Shown: positions 16,227 to 24,125 of the stretch, in pieces
Layout of the letters: each line of letters starts with the position of its first letter
Position numbering within the stretch: position 1 is the first letter of the stretch
Source of the DNA: JADFNO01 sp965369945
Lineage (GTDB): Bacteria > Planctomycetota > Phycisphaerae > Phycisphaerales > SM1A02
Direction of reading: 5' to 3'
Assembly: GCA_965369945.1 (NCBI GenBank)
Contig: CBDUST010000007.1
Location: 1 to 35,879, forward strand
Length of the DNA stretch: 35,879 nucleotides
Notes under the pieces: model-generated
The model's input: only the letters and a program-made list of their open reading frames with translations
Database searches by the model: none
What the model was told of the DNA's origin: nothing
Position numbers and translations under genes: made by a program

Positions 16227-19200
16227 GGTAGACAAACCCACGGCGGTTGTTCGCTTTCGCCTAAATCATGCGCAAGCTGTTCCCGACGTGAAAGCAACTT
16301 GCTCCACAACTTGGCCAGTGGTGTATCGACGAGGTTTCCCACGCAGTCATCACCGTTATGATCCAGTTCGCTGACCGGCACGGATCCGTCGCTGAGAATC
16401 GTCATTCTGCGCCGAGCTTCATCGAGAAACACTCGAACCGGAGGCGCGGTTTGCGTAAGCGAATCTTCGTGTTGAGCATTCGGGGGGCCTTCGATCACAG
16501 CAGCACCCAGTGTCGCTAGCCAGCGATCGAAGAACGTCCCGATATCCTCGTAGGTTTCGCTTCGTCGCTGCAATCGTGGAACGATCCAGGGAACAGTGAA
16601 GGCGGCGTTGGGCGGGTGGTTCGTGAGGCATCTTCGGTTAGCCGTGAGATAGTGCAGGTTCTCAATCGCCTCACGAAACCGATCAACGCCCATCATTTCT
16701 TGGTAGGTCGCTGCGCGGTCCGCGTGGAGGTCGACGCTGACAACATCAACGCCGCAACTCAGCAGGCGATCGAGTGTTGGGCGGTCGGCCAGCAGTTCGG
16801 TCCGCAGGTGTACGCCACACATACCCGCTTCTTTGGCGATGCGCACAATCCGATCGAAATCGTCATGCAACAACGGATCACCCACACCGCCGAGGGTGAG
16901 AACGCAATCGCCAGCCTCTGCGACTTGCTCGAAGATGCGCTGCGCCAAATCGAGCGACAGCGGTTCGCGATGAGTTGTCGCGCTGAACCTTTCGCTGAAG
17001 ATACCACTGCTTGTTCGAGTACAGCACAACTCGAGAATGACATGCTGAGGCAACTTGTCAGGTGAGTTTCGATGATGCGCGGCGATCGCCTCGATGACTT
17101 GATCCGCAGTCGAGTCGGCGCTGACGTCGCTTGACTCCAAGGCTGCTTGGATTGCTCGCCGATTGCGCGGCGAGTCGAACGTAACCCGGACGCGAGATCG
17201 GCTCACTCGGTGATCGATTTGAACGTTCGCGCTGCGCGCGATGAGATCGTGTTGTGGCGCTTGTGGCTGATAGGCGAGCAATGCGCCGACCGTTGAAAGT
17301 CGAGCCCGCTCGGATAACTCCAGCATCAAGCTTGCCCCGATCAAACAGCCACAAAGACCCGGCGGTGCTTGCGTAAACACCAAGTTGTGTTGCTTGGGCG
17401 CCTCAAGATGTCGCGTAACAATCGCATCGCATCCGGTTTGTTTTGATACATCAAGCAGCGGCCAGTCCGGCCCGACGAGCAGGGCCGCGGTCAGTTCTCG
17501 CTTGTTCATAATCGACGACATCACCTGCGGGCACAGTATCTCGTCGTAAACACTCATGCCCCCAAGTCCACCGCGCCATGAAGTGTCCGACCACAAGCGT
17601 GCGGCAGCGATCGCTTCTCGTTCCGGACCAAACGGGGAGCCGTCGCATCGTTCGATCTGGACGGGCAAGTCTATGTGCTGCCGATCGATCACTGATTCGA
17701 TGTCGAAATCGCGCGGCACGATGAGAATGATCGACTCCAATGTTTGCGATCGACCCAACCGTTGAAGTGTGTGTTGCAGAACAGGTTTGCCGGCGAGTTG
17801 TTCTGTCAACGAACGGGCGATGCCTATGCCGTTGCAATCAGGATCGATCGGTACCAAGGCTGCGATCCGAGACGGCGGCGCGTCGGTCTTTGCTCCGTCA
17901 TCGTCCACGAAGCTCCGTGCAGGTTGTTGCGAAGCCGCTGCTGAATCTCCCGCCAGGATCGCCTCGGCTCGACTGAGTTGATCGATGATCTCTCCGGCAG
18001 CGTCCTCGGTCCACTCGACGCTCTGGAGATCGCGCTCAAGCTGTGCACGTTGACGTTGCAGCGGATCCATATCACGCTGCATATAAAGGCGTCGATCCGA
18101 TTTGAGTCGCTTGAACACACCGAGTTGATTGAGGTGATTGAGGATCTCAAAACTTGCGAATCGTTGCTCGACTTCGCTTCGATATCGTTCGATCTTCGCA
18201 AAGTGCTTGTGCATCTTCTGCACGTCGAGTTGATCATCGAGCATTTTGCGGATCAGCGCCGCTGTGTTTTGCGACGTTTGGCGAAGCGAAGCGATCTCGC
18301 GTCGGACTTCGCCAACCCTCTTACGCGCCGATTCGAGTCGATCCGACATCAGATCGCGTGACGGTAGCGGCAACTCCGGCAGCGGACGTGTCGCATAGCG
18401 TGACAACACTTCGGCCAACGGCACGACCGTCGTATGTTGCTTGGCTGTGCCGCCCTCGGTTGCATCGATGATCTTGATCCCGTCCTGCTCGTATTGCGCG
18501 AAATCGCGCTCAAACTGATGCAGATACGTGGTCATCTGTAGATCGGTGTACATCGATCGGCCGTGGACATCGTGCGTCTCGATCAAATGCAGGCGGTGTC
18601 GCACGATCCGCTGCCATTCCATCATCTCGATCGTGTTGAACGGATTCAGTTCCGGCGCCCAAACTTCATGAATGGCTGTTCCGGGTGTGTAATAAAGGCC
18701 GTCGCTGAATCCCAGGTCCTGGCCGATCAATGTAATTGGATCACACCCCAGATACCGCGCGACATACACCGCCAGGTGCGCAACCGTCGAGCCGGCGGGG
18801 ATCGACCCCATCGGGCGTTTCAAGTCACCCAGCAGTTTGTCCAGGAAGTCAGTCGAACAGCATCGCAGCGGGCCGGGGTATGCGTCGAGAATCACCGGGT
18901 TGGATTTCGGCTCGGCGATCAACGTCACGTCGCGCACCGCCTCCGGATCAAGCCCGTCATAAAACCGGCGCGAAATCTCGTGATAATCCAACGCCGTCAC
19001 GAAGTGCGGTCGAATGCCCGCTTCCAACAACGGCTGCAACGTCGTTTGCGCCGCAATGATCACGCAGCGGTCGCGCACGCCCGGCTCAGCAAGCAGATGC
19101 ACGTTCTTGCGCAGGCTCGGACCTGCTGACACGACCACCGCGGGAAATCCTGCTGCGATATTTTCCAGTTCGGTGATTCCAGCTCCACCGACGTAGTGAT

Positions 19201-19840
19201 CGAGATTCAGCAGGTGGTTTCGCACCGTGTCCACCGAGCGCATCAACGTCGTCATCAGCGTGGTCTTCGCCGCTGAGACGTGACTGGAGAACATCTCGAT
19301 GAAGGACGGGGTGGACTCGCCAAGCCGAACGCGACTAGCGGGGTGCTCGAGGAATTGCACGCCCTGGGCAATGATTGCCTCGGAGCCGTCAAGCTTGCGC
19401 GCCAAGCTTCCCAGATCGTTCGAGTCGGTGACCCATACCACCAGCGACCGCTCAAGCCACGATGAATGGTCGATCCGCTCCAACACCGCGCGGAGCAGCG
19501 CTACGTCCGGCTCGAACACGATGATGACGCCAGCCTTACCCATCCGCTCGGCCAATCGGCGGACGTGGTAGCCGGCGCCGAATCCCAGCACGACGATGAC
19601 TGCGTTTTCGATAAGGTCGACTGATTCGGTGAGGCGGTCGGCTTCATCGAGCGGGCGATGCCGGCTGCACAACGGCTTGCCAGCCAATACAACCGCTTCC
19701 ACGCCCTGCGGTGTTTGCTCAAATGAAACCTCAGTAGACGGCGTCACCGCTTCGAGCTTCTCGGCAAGATCGCTGTTCCGCTCGCCAAGACAGGCGAGGT
19801 TGCTCTTCAAGGCGGATTCGGTGACGATCGTCGGCGACAT
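16223..19840 (-). CDS. Maf-type (DUF115) glycosyltransferase fused to SpsF-like and radical-SAM-like domains
   Basis: This protein of 1205 residues has several parts. Residues about 1-190 resemble the Maf N-domain (LGFGAGYHVRRLAERM at 85-100). Residues about 220-480 form the MptE-like/DUF115 core, with VVVSAGPSLRKNV (235-247), IIAAQTTLQPLLEAGIRPHF and TLIGQDLGFSDGLYYTPGT. Maf proteins are thought to transfer pseudaminic, legionaminic or sialic acids onto flagellin. About 500-640 is helical. About 657-870 looks like a nucleotidyltransferase of SpsF/CMP-sugar type (NGIGIARSLTEQLAGKPVLQHT), with a degenerate loop. About 933-1205 has a radical-SAM/SPASM pattern (LTLGGVGDPLLHDDFDRIV, GVDVVSVDLHADRAATYQEM, MTILSDGSVPVSELD, CVGNLVDTPLAKLW), but the CX3CX2C motif is missing (ELCCTRTSSG) and SPASM cysteines are mostly gone. 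It heads the nonulosonate operon. Confidence is high for the Maf core and moderate for the other domains. Confidence 0.85.
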   Translation of the reverse strand: MSPTIVTESALKSNLACLGERNSDLAEKLEAVTPSTEVSFEQTPQGVEAVVLAGKPLCSRHRPLDEADRLTESVDLIENAVIVVLGFGAGYHVRRLAERMGKAGVIIVFEPDVALLRAVLERIDHSSWLERSLVVWVTDSNDLGSLARKLDGSEAIIAQGVQFLEHPASRVRLGESTPSFIEMFSSHVSAAKTTLMTTLMRSVDTVRNHLLNLDHYVGGAGITELENIAAGFPAVVVSAGPSLRKNVHLLAEPGVRDRCVIIAAQTTLQPLLEAGIRPHFVTALDYHEISRRFYDGLDPEAVRDVTLIAEPKSNPVILDAYPGPLRCCSTDFLDKLLGDLKRPMGSIPAGSTVAHLAVYVARYLGCDPITLIGQDLGFSDGLYYTPGTAIHEVWAPELNPFNTIEMMEWQRIVRHRLHLIETHDVHGRSMYTDLQMTTYLHQFERDFAQYEQDGIKIIDATEGGTAKQHTTVVPLAEVLSRYATRPLPELPLPSRDLMSDRLESARKRVGEVRREIASLRQTSQNTAALIRKMLDDQLDVQKMHKHFAKIERYRSEVEQRFASFEILNHLNQLGVFKRLKSDRRLYMQRDMDPLQRQRAQLERDLQSVEWTEDAAGEIIDQLSRAEAILAGDSAAASQQPARSFVDDDGAKTDAPPSRIAALVPIDPDCNGIGIARSLTEQLAGKPVLQHTLQRLGRSQTLESIILIVPRDFDIESVIDRQHIDLPVQIERCDGSPFGPEREAIAAARLWSDTSWRGGLGGMSVYDEILCPQVMSSIMNKRELTAALLVGPDWPLLDVSKQTGCDAIVTRHLEAPKQHNLVFTQAPPGLCGCLIGASLMLELSERARLSTVGALLAYQPQAPQHDLIARSANVQIDHRVSRSRVRVTFDSPRNRRAIQAALESSDVSADSTADQVIEAIAAHHRNSPDKLPQHVILELCCTRTSSGIFSERFSATTHREPLSLDLAQRIFEQVAEAGDCVLTLGGVGDPLLHDDFDRIVRIAKEAGMCGVHLRTELLADRPTLDRLLSCGVDVVSVDLHADRAATYQEMMGVDRFREAIENLHYLTANRRCLTNHPPNAAFTVPWIVPRLQRRSETYEDIGTFFDRWLATLGAAVIEGPPNAQHEDSLTQTAPPVRVFLDEARRRMTILSDGSVPVSELDHNGDDCVGNLVDTPLAKLWSKLLSRREQLAHDLGESEQPPWVCLP

Positions 19841-19931
19841 GGCGAGTTTGTTCCAACAGTCAATCAGCGCAGTGCGTAATCAAATATCGGAAGAACCTGA
19901 CTGCCCGGTGCATTCTCCGTGAGGTTGCCTG

Positions 19932-20528
19932 ATGCCCGACCCGCCTTCCGTTGGCTTGGTGACGCGATTCCTGCTGGAGAATCCCTATCCGGTGGGATTG
20001 GTGGTGTTGGCCGTAGCCGGGGGTCTGCTCTGGACGGGCCTGCGAGAAGGTCGCCGAGAGCGGTTGACCGTCGGGTTGATCGGCATCGCGGCGGCGGCGG
20101 CCGTGCTGACCATCGGCGCTGTGGTGGTCACGTCCGGCGAGCGCGCTCGCAGAGTTCCTCTCGAGCTGCTTGAGGCGGCTGTCGCAGCCGACGTCATTGG
20201 CGTGATGTCACACTTTGCCGATGAGGCGGCGTTTGCGTTCGCATCGCCGACGAATCCCGGGTTGCCGCTGGACTATATTCGCCGGCAGGCGGTGCGCCTC
20301 GAAGCGCAGTACCGCATCGAATCCAACCGGATTACGAAGCTCAAGGCTTACAGCACGTCAAGCGATTCCGCGATCGTCCATTTGGGATGTTCAACGATCG
20401 CGGCGCAAGGCTACGGCCCAACGCCAACCCAGTGGGTCTTGCACATGCAGCGCGACGATCAAGGCGACTTCAAGATCGTACACATCACCTGGGTCTCCCT
20501 GGCCGGCAACCCGCCGCCACATCGTTGA
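19932..20528 (+). CDS. Small membrane-anchored protein with NTF2-like domain
   Basis: This 198-residue protein has two membrane helices near the start (YPVGLVVLAVAGGLLWTGL and LTVGLIGIAAAAAVLTIGAVVV). An outer or inner soluble domain of about 115 residues follows. ELLEAAVAADVIGVMSHFADEAAFAF, the alternating strands after it and FKIVHITWVSL at the end resemble an NTF2/SnoaL-like cone fold; these bind small ligands or form scaffolds. No catalytic residue is assigned. It is divergent from the glycosyltransferase operon (91 bp apart) and has no recognised partner. Confidence 0.68.
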   Translation: MPDPPSVGLVTRFLLENPYPVGLVVLAVAGGLLWTGLREGRRERLTVGLIGIAAAAAVLTIGAVVVTSGERARRVPLELLEAAVAADVIGVMSHFADEAAFAFASPTNPGLPLDYIRRQAVRLEAQYRIESNRITKLKAYSTSSDSAIVHLGCSTIAAQGYGPTPTQWVLHMQRDDQGDFKIVHITWVSLAGNPPPHR

Positions 20529-20545
20529 CGATGACGAATATCCCT

Positions 20546-20573
20546 CCCCGTTTAGCGGGTGACGCGCAGCGTC
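20546..20573 (-). repeat. Dispersed repeat, partner of 70-111
   Basis: On the minus strand this reads GACGCTGCGCGTC, a few bases, then CCGCTAAACGGGG. The last 13 bases are identical to 99-111 and the first part resembles 70-82. The same order and orientation of the two blocks at both sites points to a dispersed repeat family. It lies 18 bp after a stop codon. Confidence 0.55.
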
Positions 20574-20607
20574 CCGGTTGCAAAGAAGGACTACGGAGAA
20601 GATTGAG

Positions 20608-20635
20608 CCACAGATACACACAGATGGACACCGAT
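20608..20635 (+). repeat. Dispersed 28-bp repeat, copy 2
   Basis: This begins CCACAGATACACA and ends GGACACCGAT, matching 7668-7641 on the other strand at 26 of 28 positions. Both copies are intergenic and beside another repeat family. It sits between the convergent ends of the NTF2-like gene and the FG-GAP gene. Confidence 0.6.
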
Positions 20636-20688
20636 TCGATCAAGGGACGAGGAGGTCGAAGACGCCGCCGGTGCCGTTGCCTTCGAAG

Positions 20689-23676
20689 CTAGTTAGTTGT
20701 CGTCCAGAATAGATGGTCAACGCAATCTAGCCATGGGAATAAGAATATGAAGCTCACTACACGAACTTCGTATCGACTCCTCACTTCGCCAGTACCCGGC
20801 TCTACATGATCCGCCGGATTGCCGGCAAACGTCCTGGCCGTATCGTCGTTGAGCGATTGCGTGTCCGTACCAACAACATCCCACATATTCGTGTTGAAGT
20901 TCCAGAAGGAGAATGTGAGTTCCAAACCAACGGTGTTCGCCGACGATTCGATCGTCACGTTGAGTGTCGATGGAGAATCGTTTGATAACGTTCCCGTGAA
21001 ATCCAGTGTGACCGGAGCTTCAGTTGGATTGAGTACGATGCCTGGTTCAAAACACAGCTTGTCGTCATCCGAGTCCAGAAGACTGTCCAGGTCACCGGAG
21101 TCGTAGAATCCGCGGAACGCGCTGAAGTCGTCGGGACCGACGATATCTGGCTTCGGGGGAGCGTACACCAATCCCGTACTGACGATCGCCACGATCGCAT
21201 TGGACGGAACTTCAGTGAATCCATCCAGCCGGAAGGCAAGTGAATGCGCTCCCGCTTGGACCTCATCGGGAAGCCCAAAGGTATGGGTCGCAAGACCCTC
21301 CGCAGCGAATCGCTCATCGATCGAGCCGAGCAGTTCTCCGTCCCAGTACACACTCAGTAGACCTTCTGCACCGTGTTCACTCACGAACTCAACATCGAAC
21401 TGCGCAGCGTTCGCGTTCTCTTCCAGCTCAACCAGAACGGTGATCCATCCCAGCTCCACTGTAAACCCACCTTGCGCAGCGACAACGATGCAGGTCTGAA
21501 AATCAAGGCTGCCGTCCTCGTTCACATCGACGACACACTCCTCGCCTGTGGCGTACGGATCGTTGAGGTAATCGACCACTCCGTCAAGCAGCAGATTCCA
21601 CAGGATCTCATACAACACGCACCCAGGATCGGGCGGCTCACCCAGCACAGCGTCATCTATTCCGGGGGTGGGGAGGCAATCTACGTTCCACTCGTCCGCC
21701 CCATCGGCATGATTTCCACCCTCCAAGCTTCGACCAAACCCGTAGTCGCCACAGTCCTCGTTGTCAGGAATCTGGATCTCGCCTGAGATCGTCTGGCGAT
21801 AGAACTCAACCGGCCAACGATGCTCTGAATAGCACTTACAGTCGGGCAGACAAAAGAGGTGCTTCTCATCCAGCCAGGTGACGTTCACCCTATGCAGAAG
21901 CTTCGGCGGCACGTCGGTATAGATGCTCGTGATGTCGGCGGCGAAATACTCATCTGACCAAGTCGAGCCTTCACCAAACGGAAGCAATGGCAACGGGAAC
22001 CCCAAAAACGGATCGAGAAACGTGCACATGATCTGCGTGCCGGGTGAGTCGATGTTCCGGACCGCCTCTGCGATCATTCCCGTCCCTGCACTATGGGCGA
22101 TGAAGTGGACGTATTCGTAGTTCATCGCCGAGACCACCTCGGCCAGGTCCTGGCCGATCTCCATAGCGTGGTTCAGAGCTTGGTTGGCTGCGCCAATGCT
22201 GCACCCTGTCGCAGCACGATCAGTCCAATCGTGAGCGATCACCTGCCACTCGTTGGGATCCAAGGCGGCATCGTTTCCGATATCCTTATTGATCTCCGGT
22301 ACGAGGTACATCTCCAAGTATTCGTGTGTGATCTCACTGGGCGGAAAGAAAAGACAATCGTCCTCTTCGAGAACCTGCCATCCGTGGGTGACGAAGACAA
22401 GGAACCGTTTGTCCGGCAGGAGACCAAATTCATTCGTTGGCTGCTGAGGTGGATCGTCCTCGCCGGGCTCACCCAAGACGAGGAACACGTATGCCGAGCC
22501 GGAGATGTCGCCGTTGTCGTCGTCCCCGGGTGCCCCGATGACCGCGGTGGAGTCGCTGATCGCGACGGAGAAGCCGAAATAGTCGCCCGCCGCGTTGTCG
22601 CTGGGCAGGAGGGGGTTGCCAATCTGCTGGCCCGTGCTGGTGTCAAAGAGGTATGCCGAACCGGACTCTAGGCCATTATCTTCGTTACGGGATTCCCCGA
22701 CAATGGCGATGGCGCCACTGATTGCGACGGAGCGGCCGAAATAGTTGCTGCCCTGACCATCCTTCTTGGGCAGGAGCTTGGCGATCTGTTGGCCCGTGGT
22801 AGTGTCGAAGAGGTAGGCGGAGCCGGTATTGAAGCCGTTGTCGTCGTCCGCCCATGCCCCGACGATGGCGATGGTGCCGCTGATCGCGACGGAGAATCCG
22901 AAGAAGTCCTCCTCCGCGCCGTCAGAGGGGAGGAGCTTAAAGAGCTGATCGCCGGTGGTAGTGTCGAAGAGGTAGGCGGAGCCGGAGAAGTTGCCGTTGT
23001 CGTCGTCCCCGTATGCCCCAACGATAAAGGTAGCACCGCTGATCGCGACTGAGACGCCGAAAAGGTCGTTCACCGCGCCGTCGTTGGGCAGGATTTTGGC
23101 GATCTGGAGGCCCGTGGTCGTATCGAACAAGTATGCGGAGCCGGAGTTGGCGCCGTTGTCGTCGTCGTGTAACGCCCCGACAATCGCGATGGTGTCGCTG
23201 ATCGCGACGGAGGAGCCGAAGAAGTCGCCAAATGCGCCGTCGTCTGGCAAGAGCTTGGCAATCTGCTGGCCTGTGACAGTGTCGAAGAGGTAGGCGGAGC
23301 CGGTATTGAAGCCGTTGTCGTCGTCCTCGTAGGCACCAACGATGGCGGTGTTACCGCTGATCGCGACGGAGAAGCCGAACCAGTCGTTCGCTGTGCCATC
23401 GTCTGGCAGAAGCTTGAAGAGTTGATCGCCGGTGATAGTGTCGAAGACGTAGCCGGAGCCGGACCAATCGCCATTGTCGTCGTCGAGATAGGCACCAACG
23501 ATGGCGGTGTTACCGCTGATCGCGACGGAGACGCCGAATAAGTCTTCCGCCGCACCGTCGGAGGCAAGGAGTTTCGTGGTCTCAACTGCAATCTGGCCAA
23601 CTGAACGATCGGTAAGGCTCGCTGTGCAGACGAGAGCTATCAGTGCAGCCTTGACCGGTCGAGCGAAGTGCTTCAT
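20689..23676 (-). CDS. Secreted FG-GAP propeller fused to an alpha/beta-hydrolase-like domain
   Basis: This protein has 995 residues with a signal peptide (basic start, AALIALVCTASLTD, cleavage near 28). Residues about 36-410 hold seven repeats of about 53 residues with the core FGxSVAISGxTAIVGA, DDDNG, GSAYLFDTxTGQQIAKLLP. This is an integrin-like FG-GAP seven-bladed propeller; DDDNG may bind calcium. Residues about 420-620 look like a lipase-type alpha/beta hydrolase: VFVTHGWQ (His431), then VHFIAHSAGTGM with Ser529 in an AHSAG nucleophile elbow, a small variation on GxSxG. LDPF after the next strand could hold the acidic residue. About 720-735 carries a single EF-hand-like DVNEDGSLDF. The C-terminal 250 residues are beta-rich and unassigned. 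It probably acts outside the cell or in the periplasm on an ester or lipid, but this is an inference. Confidence 0.83.
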   Translation of the reverse strand: MKHFARPVKAALIALVCTASLTDRSVGQIAVETTKLLASDGAAEDLFGVSVAISGNTAIVGAYLDDDNGDWSGSGYVFDTITGDQLFKLLPDDGTANDWFGFSVAISGNTAIVGAYEDDDNGFNTGSAYLFDTVTGQQIAKLLPDDGAFGDFFGSSVAISDTIAIVGALHDDDNGANSGSAYLFDTTTGLQIAKILPNDGAVNDLFGVSVAISGATFIVGAYGDDDNGNFSGSAYLFDTTTGDQLFKLLPSDGAEEDFFGFSVAISGTIAIVGAWADDDNGFNTGSAYLFDTTTGQQIAKLLPKKDGQGSNYFGRSVAISGAIAIVGESRNEDNGLESGSAYLFDTSTGQQIGNPLLPSDNAAGDYFGFSVAISDSTAVIGAPGDDDNGDISGSAYVFLVLGEPGEDDPPQQPTNEFGLLPDKRFLVFVTHGWQVLEEDDCLFFPPSEITHEYLEMYLVPEINKDIGNDAALDPNEWQVIAHDWTDRAATGCSIGAANQALNHAMEIGQDLAEVVSAMNYEYVHFIAHSAGTGMIAEAVRNIDSPGTQIMCTFLDPFLGFPLPLLPFGEGSTWSDEYFAADITSIYTDVPPKLLHRVNVTWLDEKHLFCLPDCKCYSEHRWPVEFYRQTISGEIQIPDNEDCGDYGFGRSLEGGNHADGADEWNVDCLPTPGIDDAVLGEPPDPGCVLYEILWNLLLDGVVDYLNDPYATGEECVVDVNEDGSLDFQTCIVVAAQGGFTVELGWITVLVELEENANAAQFDVEFVSEHGAEGLLSVYWDGELLGSIDERFAAEGLATHTFGLPDEVQAGAHSLAFRLDGFTEVPSNAIVAIVSTGLVYAPPKPDIVGPDDFSAFRGFYDSGDLDSLLDSDDDKLCFEPGIVLNPTEAPVTLDFTGTLSNDSPSTLNVTIESSANTVGLELTFSFWNFNTNMWDVVGTDTQSLNDDTARTFAGNPADHVEPGTGEVRSRYEVRVVSFIFLFPWLDCVDHLFWTTTN
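22450..23570 (-). repeat. Seven in-gene tandem repeats of about 159 bp
   Basis: The FG-GAP blades are also visible at DNA level. Near-identical blocks such as GTGTCGAAGAGGTAGGCGGA recur about every 159 bp, as does CCGCTGATCGCGACGGAG. The high nucleotide similarity suggests recent duplication or ongoing gene conversion, and makes this stretch prone to assembly error and length change. Confidence 0.8.
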
Positions 23677-23910
23677 TCTCGAACCCCCAACTTCTGTCCT
23701 CGTGCGTCACTCAACGAGCAAGCGCCGTACACCTCCCGCCACCATTGTCTCAGGCTCGGCACAGAACGCAAGGCATTCGCGGCGAGAACGGGGCCTGGCA
23801 CGGGTCTTTCAGACAGGCCCGAGGTTGCCTATGGCTTACGCCAAGCCCCATAGAGAGATACGGCAACCGGGGGGGCGATCTCGCTGAGGGATTGAAGAAA
23901 TATTCTCGCG

Positions 23911-23955
23911 GAGTTGGTCCGCACAGCGAATTGGTCCGCACAGCGGACCCTACGG
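23911..23955. repeat. Half-hairpin tandem repeat, 2 units plus closing arm
   Basis: GAGTTGGTCCGCACAGC (23911-23927) is followed by GAATTGGTCCGCACAGC (23928-23944) and the arm GGACCCTACGG (23945-23955). In the last unit GGTCCGC and GCGGACC form a 7-bp stem with an ACA loop. The same build occurs at 24064-24125 with three units. Confidence 0.75.
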
Positions 23956-23981
23956 CTGGTGAATTTCAAGAAAATCGCCAC

Positions 23982-24000
23982 GGCAGGCCCAAGGCCTGCC
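23982..24000. repeat. Perfect 8-bp palindrome with CAA loop
   Basis: GGCAGGCC (23982-23989) and GGCCTGCC (23993-24000) are perfect inverted repeats around CAA, followed by CTACG. It resembles the 24037-24055 palindrome in the opposite sense (shared core CAGGCC and the CAA/TTG loop), so the two are probably members of one REP-like family. Confidence 0.7.
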
Positions 24001-24036
24001 CTACGTTGCCGCGGGATCGGCCGCCCCCACCTGTAG

Positions 24037-24055
24037 GTCAGGCCTTGGGCCTGAC
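24037..24055. repeat. Perfect 8-bp palindrome with TTG loop
   Basis: GTCAGGCC (24037-24044) and GGCCTGAC (24048-24055) pair around TTG. GTAG lies immediately upstream, mirroring the CTAC downstream of the 23982-24000 element, so the two may be oppositely oriented copies or one larger inverted unit. Confidence 0.7.
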
Positions 24056-24063
24056 TGGTAGGC

Positions 24064-24125
24064 GAGTTGGTCCGCACAGCGAGTTGGTCCGCACAGCGAG
24101 TTGGTCCGCACAGCGGACCCTACGG
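24064..24125. repeat. Half-hairpin tandem repeat, 3 units plus closing arm, reaching into a gene
   Basis: Three exact 17-bp units GAGTTGGTCCGCACAGC (24064-24080, 24081-24097, 24098-24114) are followed by GGACCCTACGG (24115-24125). Only the last unit can close the GGTCCGC/GCGGACC hairpin. The CTA at 24120-24122, inside the repeat, is the stop codon (TAG) of the minus-strand gene at 24120-26813. Confidence 0.8.

Larger units (their letters stand above)
23677..24119. other. 443-bp intergenic region filled with palindromic repeats
   Basis: No gene is supported. The stretch lies between two minus-strand secreted-protein genes and holds four separate palindromic elements at 23911-23955, 23982-24000, 24037-24055 and 24064-24125 (listed individually). 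The remaining 230 bp next to the FG-GAP start must contain its promoter, but I cannot point to convincing -35/-10 boxes. Confidence 0.6.

Noticed and set aside
18563..19129. A 188-codon plus-strand open frame inside the Maf fusion gene
   Set aside because: It is the reverse-strand shadow of the DUF115 core; no start signal or protein-like pattern.
24064..24125. Possible CRISPR array
   Set aside because: The 17-bp units are contiguous with no spacers and there are no cas genes; this is a palindrome-derived tandem repeat.
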